The notes: generated by a model not told the origin, from the sequence alone. DNA of 64,000 bases from Shewanella algae (GCF_009183365.2 NZ_CP068230.1:1889001-1953000); one strand, 5' to 3'. Positions 44,535-53,434 are shown, counted from the stretch's first letter. A program made the numbers and translations.

Positions 44535-45129
44535 GGCAGGTTTCCTCGCGGCTCATGGTCAGGTATTGCAGTGTTTGCACCAGCAAGGTGCTGCCAAGGG
44601 TGGTGAGAATCGATTCGGGGTGGAACTGGAAGCCGACGGCGGCATCACAGCGATGGCTGATGGCCATAGGCATGCCTTCTGTGGTGGCAATCACCTCCAG
44701 ACAGTCGGGCACCTTGGTTGCCACCAGTGAATGATAGCGGGCCACAGGCAAGGGAGATGGCAGGTTGGCAAACAGGCCGTCGCAGTTGTGCTCGACCGGG
44801 CTGGCCTTACCGTGTACCACTTGGGGTGCGCGTTCAACCTTGCCGCCGTAATGTTCAACCAGGGCTTGGTGACCAAGGCAGATACCGAGAATCGGCAGTT
44901 TGCCGGCCAGCAGCGCAATAAGCTCCATCATGCAACCGGCTTCTCTGGGGGCGCCCGGGCCGGGAGACAAAATAAGTGCCGCCTGACCCGGCTCCGCCAG
45001 CATCCGCTCGGCGAGCAACTGGGCACTGACATTATTGCGGTACACCAGCACTTCAAAGCCCAGGCTGCGGAACTGATCCACCAGGTTGTAAGTGAAGGAG
45101 TCGAAGTTATCCAATAGATAGAGTTTCAC
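44527..45129 (-). CDS. trpG: Anthranilate synthase component II (glutamine amidotransferase)
   Basis: A 200-residue class I amidotransferase supplying ammonia to TrpE. It shows LDNFDSFTYNLVDQ at the N-terminus, the oxyanion loop SPGPGAP, the nucleophile Cys in GICLGHQAL (near 83) and the His-Glu pair in FHPESILT. ATGA overlap with trpE. Confidence 0.97.
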   Translation of the reverse strand: MKLYLLDNFDSFTYNLVDQFRSLGFEVLVYRNNVSAQLLAERMLAEPGQAALILSPGPGAPREAGCMMELIALLAGKLPILGICLGHQALVEHYGGKVERAPQVVHGKASPVEHNCDGLFANLPSPLPVARYHSLVATKVPDCLEVIATTEGMPMAISHRCDAAVGFQFHPESILTTLGSTLLVQTLQYLTMSREETCHD

Positions 45130-46685
45130 AGGCCACCTCCCATCTTGATTGCACTGATCACTGCCTGCGCCTTTTGCGCGGTTTCGTCGGCCTCGGCCTG
45201 GGGATCTGAATCATAGACCACTCCGGCCCCGGCCTGGATGTGCGCCATGCCTTCGCTGACGAAGGCGGAGCGGATCACTATGCAGGTGTCCATATCGCCA
45301 AGGGCGTTGAGATAACCTACGGCGCCGCCATAGCTGCCGCGGCGTTGCTGCTCGGTTTCACGAATGAGTTGGGCGGCGCGCACCTTGGGGGCGCCCACCA
45401 GGGTGCCCATGTTCATGCAGGCCTGATAGGCGTGCAGGGCGTCGAGATCTTCCCTAAGCTGCCCGGTTACCCGGCTGACCAGATGCATCACATGGGAGTA
45501 TCTGTCTACCTTCAGCAGCTCGGCCACTTTACGACTGCCACTCTGGCTGATGCGGGCGATATCGTTGCGGGCCAAGTCCACCAACATGATGTGCTCCGAC
45601 AACTCTTTCTTATCTAGTCTCAGCTCCAGCTCTATGCGGCTGTCGAGATCGAAATCTATCTCGCCATCTGGGGTCTTGCCGCGTTTGCGGGTACCGGCGA
45701 TGGGGTAAACCTCAACCTGATTGCCCTCGGCTTCATACTTGAGGGCGCTTTCCGGAGAGGCGCCAAACAGGGTGAAGTCGGCGCTGCGCAGGTAAAACAT
45801 ATAGGGGCTGGGGTTGGTCAGTCTCAGTGCCCGATAGGCGCCCAGAGTATTGGGGCAGGGCAGGCTGAAACTGCGTGATGGCACAACCTGAAAGATATCA
45901 CCGGCGCAGATATGCTCCTTGAGGCGGCTCACCTGGCGGCAAAAATCGGCGTCGCTGATATTGACGCTGGCCTCGGCATGTACGCCGCTCAAAGGGGCGA
46001 CATCTTCCAGCAGCTGGCAGTTGGTTTCTATGGCATCCAGTCTGGCGTCAAGCTCGGCCTGCACCTCGCTGTTGCCATTAAACTCCATCACCACGGCTTC
46101 GGCGCAGCCCTTTTGGTGATCTACCGTTATCAGGGTTTCAGCTAGATAAAACAGATAGTCGGGGCAGTGGTTGGCGCCCTGGCTTACGCTTGGCAGCGGC
46201 TCTGTGCTGGCTATAAGGTCGTACCCTAAAACGCCGCCCAGAAATCCGGTTTCAAACTGGCTCTCTTTTTCATCAACCAGACCCTGCTGCAGTAATCTCA
46301 GGCCATCGAGCGGCGAGCCTGCCTTGAGTCTGGCATCTTCATCCAGCTCGGCAGTGATGGGGCGCAGCAGGACCTTGAGGCTCTGCTGCTCCAGGCTGAC
46401 CTCACCGCGCGAGTTAAAGAAGTCGTGAATGGCGGGTAGCAGTCCGGCGCCGTTGTCTGTCAAAGCCTCGAAGCTCAAGGTCGACCCGTCACAGCGAATG
46501 GCCAGCGCCGCGTGGCTGAGGATAATGCTTTTCAGGTGATCCTTGCTGTCGATTTCGGCCGACTCCAGCAACATGCTGTCAGGCTTGTCCCGCGTCAGTT
46601 GCTGATACAGTTTCAGGGGATCGTCGTAATAGGGCAGTGACCGCGTCTGGCGGTGTACTCTGGCGATTGGCTCGATTCTGTTCAT
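45126..46685 (-). CDS. trpE: Anthranilate synthase component I
   Basis: Chorismate-using subunit, 519 residues. The feedback site motif LLESAEI (about 39-45) indicates Trp allosteric inhibition; the C-terminal catalytic domain has DLARNDIARI and GAPKVRA. AGGAAGGA precedes the ATG. First structural gene after the trpL attenuator. Confidence 0.97.
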   Translation of the reverse strand: MNRIEPIARVHRQTRSLPYYDDPLKLYQQLTRDKPDSMLLESAEIDSKDHLKSIILSHAALAIRCDGSTLSFEALTDNGAGLLPAIHDFFNSRGEVSLEQQSLKVLLRPITAELDEDARLKAGSPLDGLRLLQQGLVDEKESQFETGFLGGVLGYDLIASTEPLPSVSQGANHCPDYLFYLAETLITVDHQKGCAEAVVMEFNGNSEVQAELDARLDAIETNCQLLEDVAPLSGVHAEASVNISDADFCRQVSRLKEHICAGDIFQVVPSRSFSLPCPNTLGAYRALRLTNPSPYMFYLRSADFTLFGASPESALKYEAEGNQVEVYPIAGTRKRGKTPDGEIDFDLDSRIELELRLDKKELSEHIMLVDLARNDIARISQSGSRKVAELLKVDRYSHVMHLVSRVTGQLREDLDALHAYQACMNMGTLVGAPKVRAAQLIRETEQQRRGSYGGAVGYLNALGDMDTCIVIRSAFVSEGMAHIQAGAGVVYDSDPQAEADETAQKAQAVISAIKMGGGL

Positions 46686-46745
46686 CTGTCCTTCCTGTTG
46701 TTCCGTTGTTTAGCCTGGCTGCGGGGTTTTCCTGACCGTTAAGCA

Positions 46746-46777
46746 CAAAAAAGCCCGCAATCTCTTGCGGGCTTTTT
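46746..46777 (-). terminator. trp attenuator terminator
   Basis: On the minus strand AAGCCCGCAA pairs with TTGCGGGCTT and is followed by six T residues. It lies between the leader peptide and trpE, where a Trp-dependent attenuator belongs. Confidence 0.9.
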
Positions 46778-46831
46778 GTTGAATTTGGCTGCGTTATTTT
46801 CAATCGTGCACAGCGCTTCACACTACCCGCG

Positions 46832-46885
46832 TTAAGGGAAGTGCCACCACCAGATGATGTTGAGTGAAGCGTTGAAGTGTGTCAT
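46832..46885 (-). CDS. trpL: trp operon leader peptide with three tandem Trp codons
   Basis: A 17-residue ORF, MTHFNASLNIIWWWHFP, with TGG-TGG-TGG at codons 12-14 and a stop 55 bp before the attenuator hairpin. GAGAGGAC stands upstream of the ATG as ribosome site. Ribosome stalling at the Trp codons when charged tRNA-Trp is scarce should favour the antiterminator. Too short for most ORF callers. Confidence 0.93.
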   Translation of the reverse strand: MTHFNASLNIIWWWHFP

Positions 46886-46912
46886 TGAAAATTTGTCCTC
46901 TCGACGTTTGAC

Positions 46913-46945
46913 CTATAGAAAAACCCAGCTGCCCGCCAATGTCAA
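46913..46945 (-). promoter_or_regulatory. Probable trp promoter
   Basis: A consensus -35 TTGACA (46940-46945, minus strand) stands upstream of trpL. The -10 is less clear: TTTCTATAG-like sequence at 46913-46921 would need a spacing longer than 17 bp. No clean TrpR operator recognised. Confidence 0.45.
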
Positions 46946-47040
46946 TTGAATATTTTTAATTTAGATAAATTTCTGCCAATTTGCCGTCGCCCAGCGGAGA
47001 TAAATCGCATTTTGCCAACAAAACCAAGTACAATAGCGCT

Positions 47041-47901
47041 ATGATAACTGAAAATACTTTGGCCGATCTTCACAGCCATACTACAGCCTCAGATGGCCAA
47101 CTGACACCGTCTTTGCTGCTCGAACGCGCCCTGGAAAAGGGGGTTGAGCTGCTGGCGATTACCGATCATGACACAGTCGCCGGGCTGGATGAGGCCCATG
47201 CCTTCAATGCCGGGCAGAGCACGCCTTTGACTTTGGTGGACGGGGTTGAGATCTCTACCCGTTGGCACGCCTATGATATTCATATCGTGGCGCTGGATAT
47301 CGACCGCCACGACGAAAACCTGCTTGCCTTTCTCGAGCGTCAACGTGAGCTCAGGGAAGAGCGGGCTCGCGAGATAGGCGCAAGGCTTGAAAAGGCCGGT
47401 ATTCCCGGGGCTTACGAAGGCGCCAGGGCGCTCGCCGGTGATGCGGCGCTGAGCCGTGGCCATTACGCCCGTTTCCTGGCCGAGCAGGGGCACGCGCCGG
47501 ACAGCGCCAGCGTGTTCAAGAAGTTTCTCGGCCGCGGCAAAACGGGCTATGTGCCCAACAACTGGGGCGAGATGGCGACGGCCATTGAGGTAATCCACAA
47601 CGCAGGTGGCGTGGCCGTATTGGCCCACCCCAGTGGCTATCAACTGTCGGCCAAGTGGCTCAAACGCCTGGTGCGCGAGTTCAAGGCCGCCGGTGGCGAT
47701 GCCATGGAGGTGGTGCTCGGGCAGCAAACTACAGACGACAGAAATAATTTAGGGGCGCTGGCCACTCTCAACGGCCTCTACGCCTCGGTGGGATCCGATT
47801 TCCACTTTCCCGGCCGCTGGCTGGAACTGGGCAAGAATCTGTATCGGCCCCAGGGATTGAACTGGGTCTGGCAATGCAAGCAATGGACAATAACTAAATG
47901 A
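47041..47901 (+). CDS. rnm: RNase AM (YciV), PHP-domain 5'-3' exoribonuclease
   Basis: A 286-residue PHP-domain phosphoesterase; the E. coli homologue matures the 5' ends of 23S, 16S and 5S rRNA. Metal-binding motifs DLHSHTTASDG, ITDHDTVAG, and VLAHPSGY and GSDFH near the C-terminus are present. Start 47041 gives the family N-terminus. It diverges from the trp operon, as yciV does in E. coli, and overlaps yciO by 4 bp. Confidence 0.93.
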   Translation: MITENTLADLHSHTTASDGQLTPSLLLERALEKGVELLAITDHDTVAGLDEAHAFNAGQSTPLTLVDGVEISTRWHAYDIHIVALDIDRHDENLLAFLERQRELREERAREIGARLEKAGIPGAYEGARALAGDAALSRGHYARFLAEQGHAPDSASVFKKFLGRGKTGYVPNNWGEMATAIEVIHNAGGVAVLAHPSGYQLSAKWLKRLVREFKAAGGDAMEVVLGQQTTDDRNNLGALATLNGLYASVGSDFHFPGRWLELGKNLYRPQGLNWVWQCKQWTITK

Positions 47902-48518
47902 GTCAATTTTTCTACGTACATGAGGTGAATCCTCAAACCCGTCTGATAAGCCAGGCGGTGAGCATTCTGAAAAGCGGCGGGGTCATAGTTTACCCCACAG
48001 ATTCCGGCTATGCGCTGGGTTGTATGATTGGCGATAAAGACGCCATGAGCCGTATCGCCAGAATTCGCCAGATAGACAATGATCATAACTTTTCGCTGAT
48101 GTGCCGCGACTTATCTGAGCTGTCGACCTATGCCAGAGTCGATAATCAGGCGTTTCGCATTCTGAAGAACAACACGCCGGGTTGTTACACCTTCATCTTC
48201 AAGGCCACCAAAGAGGTGCCAAGAAGGCTGCAGAATGAAAAGAAACGCACCATAGGCATTCGGGTACCGAACAATGTTATCGCCCTGGCGCTGCTGGAAG
48301 CTCTGGGTGAACCCTTGATGTCCACCAGTCTTATTCTGCCCGGCAACGACTTTACCGAGTCGGATCCCGAGCATATCCGCGATATTCTCGAACATCAGGT
48401 AGATGCCATTCTCCACGGCGGTTACCTGGGCGAAAAGCCCACCACAGTGATAGACATGTCTGAAGGCGAAATGGTCATAGTCCGTGAAGGCAGTGGCGAT
48501 ATCAGCCCATTTCTTTAA
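47898..48518 (+). CDS. yciO: YciO, Sua5/YrdC-family protein
   Basis: A 206-residue YrdC-like dsRNA-binding-fold protein: GGVIVYPTDSGYALGCMIG and the SLM motif are clear. Related to the threonylcarbamoyl-AMP synthase TsaC, but YciO proteins are generally regarded as a distinct branch and do not replace TsaC fully. Overlaps rnm as ATGA, conserved order. Confidence 0.92.
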   Translation: MSQFFYVHEVNPQTRLISQAVSILKSGGVIVYPTDSGYALGCMIGDKDAMSRIARIRQIDNDHNFSLMCRDLSELSTYARVDNQAFRILKNNTPGCYTFIFKATKEVPRRLQNEKKRTIGIRVPNNVIALALLEALGEPLMSTSLILPGNDFTESDPEHIRDILEHQVDAILHGGYLGEKPTTVIDMSEGEMVIVREGSGDISPFL

Positions 48519-48595
48519 CCGCTCAATAAAGGTATAATCGCGCGTTTGGTCGGCCTATGCCGCCTTAAGGATGCTGCCAGAGGAGAGAAAACGGC

Positions 48596-49387
48596 TTGAG
48601 TGAAGGCGTTCAACAGAGTCTGCCGCTTGCCGTAGTGCGGGGTGAGGCGCTTAGAGAGCTGCCTGCCGATCTCTTTATTCCTCCCGAGGCGCTTGAGGTG
48701 TTTCTTGAGGCGTTTGAAGGGCCGCTCGACTTGCTTTTGTACCTGATCCGCAAGCAAAAAATGGATGTGGTAGACCTGCCCATCCACAGGATCACCGCCC
48801 AGTATCTTGAGTATATCGAGCTGCTGCAGGGCGCCAGGGTAGAGCTGGCGGCCGACTATCTGGTGATGGCGGCAACATTGGCGGAAATCAAGTCGCGCTT
48901 GTTGTTGCCAAGGCCGGAGCTGGAAGCCGAGGAAGAGGAAGACCCCAGAGCCGTGCTGATCCGCCAACTCAAGGCTTATGAAGCCATCAAAGAGGCGGCG
49001 GTGCGGCTGGATGAACTGCCCCGGCTCGAGCGGGACGTATTCCAGGCCAAGGCGGGCAAGGCGCCGGATATCAAGCCCTTGCTGGTGCCGCCGGATGTGT
49101 CTTTGGCCGAGCTGGCCCGGGCCTTTGGCGAGGTACTCAAGCGGGTGGAAGCCGGCACTTCTCACCAGGTGCAGCGCGAGCAGCTTTCTACCCGGGAGCG
49201 GATGAGCCAAATTCTGGCCATGCTCTCCAGTGAGCATTACACCCCTTTTGAAGCCCTGTTCAAGGTGGAAGAGGGGCGCGCCGGAGTGGTGGTCAGCTTT
49301 CTGGCGTTGATGGAATTGGTAAAGGAACTGCTGGTGGAACTGATCCAGGCTGAACCTTTATCGCGAATTTATCTCAAGGCGTACTGA
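48596..49387 (+). CDS. scpA: ScpA, segregation and condensation protein A
   Basis: Kleisin subunit bridging Smc heads. The 263-residue protein has the N-terminal FEGPLDLLLYLIRKQKMDV signature (about 40-60) and a C-terminal winged-helix domain. The start is a TTG after AGGAG; no ATG in frame fits. In Shewanella, which has MukBEF or Smc-type systems by lineage, scpAB beside rluB is a common arrangement. Confidence 0.93.
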   Translation: MSEGVQQSLPLAVVRGEALRELPADLFIPPEALEVFLEAFEGPLDLLLYLIRKQKMDVVDLPIHRITAQYLEYIELLQGARVELAADYLVMAATLAEIKSRLLLPRPELEAEEEEDPRAVLIRQLKAYEAIKEAAVRLDELPRLERDVFQAKAGKAPDIKPLLVPPDVSLAELARAFGEVLKRVEAGTSHQVQREQLSTRERMSQILAMLSSEHYTPFEALFKVEEGRAGVVVSFLALMELVKELLVELIQAEPLSRIYLKAY

Positions 49388-49398
49388 CGGGAGCCGAC

Positions 49399-49989
49399 TT
49401 GGCGAAGATTAACGACCTTCAGCTGAAACAACTGATCGAAGCCAGCCTGTTTGTGCTGGCCAAGCCCATGACCTTGAAGGCGCTGAGAGAAACCGTGCTG
49501 GCCGATTTCAGTGTCTCCCGCGAGCGTATTCGCGCCGCGGTGGATGAATTGACCCTGGATTACCAGGAGCGTGGAGTACAACTGGTCAAGGTTGCCGGCG
49601 GTTATCGGTTTCAGACCCGCGACAGCCTCAGCCCCTTGCTGCAACCTTTGTGGCAGGAGCAGGCGCCCAAGTACTCCAGGGCAACATTGGAAACCCTGGC
49701 GGTTATCGCCTACCGTCAGCCTGTGACCCGCGGCGAAATTGAGCTGGTCAGAGGGGTGGCTGTCGGCAGCCAGATTATCAAGAATTTAACAGACAGACGC
49801 TGGATCCGCGTTGTGGGACACAAAGAGGTGCCGGGAAGGCCTTCCTTATACGCCACCACTACAGAGTTTCTGGCTTACTTCGGTCTGGACAGCATAGCGG
49901 ATCTGCCGCCTCTGTCTGACGCCGAATCATTAGAGGCGGTATTTTCGGGGATGAAAACACCGCCGGAACCCTTAGAAGAGTCAACTTGA
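49399..49989 (+). CDS. scpB: ScpB, segregation and condensation protein B
   Basis: Winged-helix dimer that binds ScpA. The 196-residue protein contains LIEASLFVLAKPMTLKAL and the hallmark TLETLAVIAYRQPVTRGEIE (about 97-116). Start is TTG at 49399, 11 bp after scpA. The stop TGA abuts rluB. Confidence 0.94.
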   Translation: MAKINDLQLKQLIEASLFVLAKPMTLKALRETVLADFSVSRERIRAAVDELTLDYQERGVQLVKVAGGYRFQTRDSLSPLLQPLWQEQAPKYSRATLETLAVIAYRQPVTRGEIELVRGVAVGSQIIKNLTDRRWIRVVGHKEVPGRPSLYATTTEFLAYFGLDSIADLPPLSDAESLEAVFSGMKTPPEPLEEST

Positions 49990-50862
49990 ATGAGCGAAAA
50001 ATTGCAGAAAGTCTTGGCCCGTGCAGGCCATGGCTCCCGTCGTGAGATGGAGGCATGGATTGCTGCAGGTCGCGTGAGTATTGACGGAGAAATCGCCAAA
50101 CTGGGTGATCGCATCGAAGCCGACGCCAAGGTACGTATCGATGGCCGTGCGGTATCGTTGAAATCTGCCGATGATGTGATCTGCCGGGTACTGGCCTACC
50201 ACAAGCCGGAAGGGGAGATCTGCTCGCGCAAAGATCCCGAAGGCCGGCCCACAGTATTCGATCGTCTGCCCCGCACCCGAGACAGCCGCTGGGTTGCAGT
50301 GGGACGTTTGGATATCAACACCTCGGGTTTGCTGCTATTCACCTCAGACGGTGAACTGGCCAACCGCCTGATGCACCCCTCCAATGAAGTGGAGCGTGAG
50401 TACGCCGTGCGTACCTTCGGTGAAGTGCCGGAAGCGGCGCTGCAGCGTCTGCGCAGCGGCGTTATGCTGGAAGATGGCCCGGCCCAGTTTGACCATATCA
50501 AGGCCGCCGGTGGCGAAGGCATCAACCAATGGTGGCACGTTACCCTGCGTGAAGGGCGTAACCGTGAAGTGCGTCGTCTGTGGGAATCCCAGGAAGTGCA
50601 GGTGAGCCGCCTTATTCGGGTGCGTTACGGCATGATAGAACTGCCCAAGAGCCTGCCTCGTGGCGGCTGGGTCGAACTGCCGCTGGAGCAGGTCAACTAC
50701 CTGCGCCAATTGGCGGGCATGGATCCGGAAACCCGCTCCATGCTGGGTGCAGACAAACACAGCGTGGCCCGCAACAAGGTGCGCAGTGCCAAAGTGCGCC
50801 GCGCCGTGCGTAAACACAAGACGGCGGCGGGCAAGCCCAAGCCGACCCGGCAGCGCAGCTGA
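49990..50862 (+). CDS. rluB: RluB, 23S rRNA pseudouridine-2605 synthase
   Basis: A 290-residue RsuA-family pseudouridine synthase with an N-terminal S4 domain (about 3-50) and the catalytic Asp108 in GRLDINTSGLLLFT. The basic C-terminal tail (KVRRAVRKHKTAAGKPKP) matches RluB. It begins directly after scpB, forming scpA-scpB-rluB. Confidence 0.94.
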   Translation: MSEKLQKVLARAGHGSRREMEAWIAAGRVSIDGEIAKLGDRIEADAKVRIDGRAVSLKSADDVICRVLAYHKPEGEICSRKDPEGRPTVFDRLPRTRDSRWVAVGRLDINTSGLLLFTSDGELANRLMHPSNEVEREYAVRTFGEVPEAALQRLRSGVMLEDGPAQFDHIKAAGGEGINQWWHVTLREGRNREVRRLWESQEVQVSRLIRVRYGMIELPKSLPRGGWVELPLEQVNYLRQLAGMDPETRSMLGADKHSVARNKVRSAKVRRAVRKHKTAAGKPKPTRQRS

Positions 50863-50948
50863 TGCTGCCAAGGCCTTATCGGCAGTGTGTTACAGCTTGT
50901 CGATAGCCTATCTAATCCCATCTAAAGATGTGATTCCAATGCAATGAA

Positions 50949-50972
50949 AGGTCGCCGCGGCGGCCTTTTTTG
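50949..50972 (+). terminator. Terminator of the rnm-rluB transcription unit
   Basis: GGTCGCC-GC-GGCGGCC followed by six T residues. Confidence 0.8.
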
Positions 50973-50978
50973 TTGCTG

Positions 50979-51088
50979 TTTTTCTAAGCTTTTTGGCACT
51001 GTTTCTCGCTGCTTTTGCATAGTTTCTACTTAGTTTTTGTCGTCGTTTTTGCCATAGCTTTCGCCAAAGTTTTTTGCCATCACTTTTT
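50979..51088. promoter_or_regulatory. Phased T-tracts, possible intrinsically bent DNA
   Basis: Ten short T-runs begin at 50979, 50990, 51002, 51013, 51023, 51034, 51046, 51059, 51070 and 51084, so the spacing averages about 11.7 bp with most steps 10-12. Near-helical phasing of T-tracts bends DNA and suits a promoter or nucleoid-protein site before the sialidase-like gene. The rest of 50863-51166 has no gene. Confidence 0.5.
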
Positions 51089-51166
51089 ACCGTAAAAAGT
51101 CCACTTACCTTGGCGCAGTTCAGTCATGGTATAAGATAAAGGAACAGCAACTCAGGGAGCCAAGGC

Positions 51167-52132
51167 ATGCAGCTGATCTCACACACAAAAATTTGGGACC
51201 AAGGCGAACACAACGCCTTTTGCGATCTATGCCGTTGGCAGGGGGCGCTCTACTGCGTCTTTCGGGAGGGCCAAGCCCATGTGTCTGATGATGGTGCGCT
51301 GAGAGTGCTTAAATCCAGCGACGACGGTCAAAGTTGGCAGGCCGAGGCGCTTATTCAAAGCGAGCTTGGCGATCTGCGCGACGGCAAACTGCTCGCCCAT
51401 GCTGGCCGTTTATGGCTTTTTGGCGCAGCCTCCAAACATGGCAAGGCGCCGCTGCAGTCCTTGATGTGGCACTCGCTGGATGGCATCAACTGGTCGGCCC
51501 CCGAAAAAGTCGCCGATAGCGGATACTGGCTCTGGCGGGTGACCGAGGCCGAAGATGGCCTCTATGGCGTGGGCTATCGCCCAGGCGCCGATGGTGATGT
51601 CAGGCTCTATCGCAGTGAGCGCTTGCAAGCATCACAATCCGGCACGCTGCAATTTACGCCCTGGGTTGCCCCCTTGCAAAATGACGGCTATGTCAACGAA
51701 TCATCACTGCTGTTTCGGGGCGGCGAGCAGACTCGCTCTGCTCAAACCTCTTCAGATACAGAAGTGCTTTGCCTGCTTAGGCGCGATCCTGTGTGGGACG
51801 CACAAGAAACCGGGCTGCTCGGCAAGGCCAAGGCACCTTTCAAAACCTGGCAATGGCAGCAGCTCAGTTGCCGTATCGGTGGTCCGGTGGCCTTTTTCTA
51901 TAACGACCGCCTGTTGGCCGTGGTGCGCCTCTATGACAATAAGGTGCGCACCTCGCTGGTGGAAATCGATAGCGCCACAGCCAAGGTCACCGAGCTCTTA
52001 ACCCTGCCATCCGGCGGCGATACCAGCTACGCCGGTATCGAGTTGGACGGTGATGAACTCAAGCTGGTGTACTACTCAAGCCATGAGGGCAAAACCGCCA
52101 TCTATTTCGCCCGTATCGGGCTTAAAGGTTAA
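51167..52132 (+). CDS. Sialidase-superfamily beta-propeller protein
   Basis: A 321-residue protein with an Asp-box SSDDGQSW (about 46-53), a second degenerate one (HSLDGINWSAP) and repeated WD-type beta strands, the pattern of six-bladed sialidase-like propellers. No signal peptide is seen, so it appears cytoplasmic, unusual for a secreted sialidase. The catalytic Arg triad cannot be assigned by eye. GGGAGCC precedes the ATG. Enzyme activity unproven; it could be a glycosidase or a sugar-binding propeller. Confidence 0.6.
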   Translation: MQLISHTKIWDQGEHNAFCDLCRWQGALYCVFREGQAHVSDDGALRVLKSSDDGQSWQAEALIQSELGDLRDGKLLAHAGRLWLFGAASKHGKAPLQSLMWHSLDGINWSAPEKVADSGYWLWRVTEAEDGLYGVGYRPGADGDVRLYRSERLQASQSGTLQFTPWVAPLQNDGYVNESSLLFRGGEQTRSAQTSSDTEVLCLLRRDPVWDAQETGLLGKAKAPFKTWQWQQLSCRIGGPVAFFYNDRLLAVVRLYDNKVRTSLVEIDSATAKVTELLTLPSGGDTSYAGIELDGDELKLVYYSSHEGKTAIYFARIGLKG

Positions 52133-52609
52133 AGTACCTGGCCACAATACCTGTCTGCTCGACACCAGCCAGCGTGACTGAATCAGGTTTAATAACAGGG
52201 AAAATCGCTTTAGATTTCAAAGTCAGTCAATTCTGTTGCAAAAATCAGCCAAATCAGGGTTTTGTGGCCTTTGTCAAAAACTTGACCTTTGACTAATTGT
52301 TTTAACATTCAGTACTGGGTATTGTATAACCAATTCAACCGCTTAGCTTTAGCGCTTCCTTAAGCTCAGCGGCTCAAAGTCGGCGGCAGTGGTATTTTTC
52401 CGTTTTCAGCGGAATTCAGGGACGAACAGAGTTTGGAGCCGTGCGGTAGCTGTGCGGTAGCTGTGGGGTTGCCGGGGGCATATGGCTGCAAGATGCTGGT
52501 TAGGAAATTTTAAGGTAAGTTTGCGCGTTATTTCTGTAACATCACAGAAAATATCCTTAAAGTCATATAGATATAAAACATTGTTGGTAGATAATAGGTT
52601 TGGAAACCG
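52133..52609. other. Gene-free intergenic segment
   Basis: No supported ORF. Base composition shifts toward A/T to the right, marking entry into accessory DNA. A short direct repeat TGCGGTAGCTGTG near 52441-52465 is visible. Confidence 0.5.
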
Positions 52610-52722
52610 CGCATGCGCGTTTAGCTGCAAGGGATATTAGGACTAAACTATATTATAACGAGCTAATACAAAAAGATAGCGATGCTCGTTTACACTCCTC
52701 CGAGGACTAAAACGCGCATGCG
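52610..52722. repeat. Nested palindromic structure upstream of the cbrC-like gene
   Basis: CGCATGCGCGTTT (52610-52622) is the exact reverse complement of AAACGCGCATGCG (52710-52722); inside, AACGAGC (52657-52663) pairs with GCTCGTT (52684-52690). Each outer arm is itself almost palindromic (GCGCATGCGC). Such an extended cruciform resembles single-strand recombination sites or a structured leader. No known family assigned. Confidence 0.6.
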
Positions 52723-52752
52723 TACTATACAACTGTTATGAGTAAGGACAAC

Positions 52753-53265
52753 ATGGAATTCCTATACTTTAAATACCCAGAGAAATTTGCCTTCCTAACT
52801 GATGAGCCAAAGTCCTGCTCTATATGTCATGACACAAAGGTTTGTTTTGATGCAGTAGGTTATTCTGGTATTAACGACATCGAATGTATTTGCGAAAGTT
52901 GTCTTAAGGCAGGTAAATTAATTGATTTAGAAATTGAGCCAAATCTGATATTTGATGATGGCTCGGAAGCGGCAAATACAATAACTTACAAGACGCCTGC
53001 GCTTCCAACATGGCAAGATACACCATGGCCAACTATAGATGGGCAATACCCCATATTTGAATGTATCGCATCAAAGCAAGATTTTTCTGATAAACATGAA
53101 TTCTTAGATTGCTTTATTGAAGGCAGCCAAACGAAATCAGATATTGAATGGCTCTGGGACGCCCTCCCCGATAGAAAGCTCAGTACTTATAAAGAAGGTG
53201 GTGATATCTCTGTATATCTATTTAGCCTAGGCAACAAAAAGTATTGGGTGTGGGATGCCAACTAA
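52753..53265 (+). CDS. CbrC-family protein (UPF0167)
   Basis: About 170 residues with the family pattern YFKYPEKF then a zinc-like CSICHDTKVCFDA / CICESC pair of Cys motifs and a Trp-rich TPALPTWQDTPW segment. CbrC-type proteins are associated with colicin E2 tolerance in E. coli, mechanism unclear. ATG at 52753 is preferred because AAGGA lies five bases upstream; an ATG at 52738 is also in frame. A/T-rich codons unlike the rluB side, consistent with transfer. Confidence 0.75.
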   Translation: MEFLYFKYPEKFAFLTDEPKSCSICHDTKVCFDAVGYSGINDIECICESCLKAGKLIDLEIEPNLIFDDGSEAANTITYKTPALPTWQDTPWPTIDGQYPIFECIASKQDFSDKHEFLDCFIEGSQTKSDIEWLWDALPDRKLSTYKEGGDISVYLFSLGNKKYWVWDAN

Positions 53266-53268
53266 AAC

Positions 53269-53330
53269 TCATAACAAGCGGCAGCAGTCGGGCTCGGCAA
53301 AAGCTGTCACAAATTTTGCTGGCGCAAAAT
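53269..53330 (+). other. attC-like fragment downstream of the cbrC-like gene
   Basis: TCATAAC followed by AAGCGGCAGCAGTCGG resembles the R''-L'' half of integron attC sites, and begins 3 bp after the stop codon as in cassettes. GTTATGA, its reverse complement, overlaps the upstream in-frame ATG at 52735-52741. The right half of the site is absent, apparently removed by the transposase insertion that follows. Not proven. Confidence 0.4.
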
Positions 53331-53386
53331 TGAAATACAGGACCATGAAATACAGGACAGCCATATCTTTTTGATGTTTCACGCAG

Positions 53387-53428
53387 CCTTGACTAGGCTT
53401 TGAAATACCCATCAAAGCTCAGTCGAGG
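53387..53428 (+). repeat. REP-like hairpin before RAYT copy 1
   Basis: CCTTGACTAGGCTTTGA and TCAAAGCTCAGTCGAGG form an imperfect 17-bp stem over AATACCCA, ending 6 bp before the ATG. The same hairpin recurs at 53995-54036 before copy 2. Confidence 0.65.
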
Positions 53429-53434
53429 TTGGTT

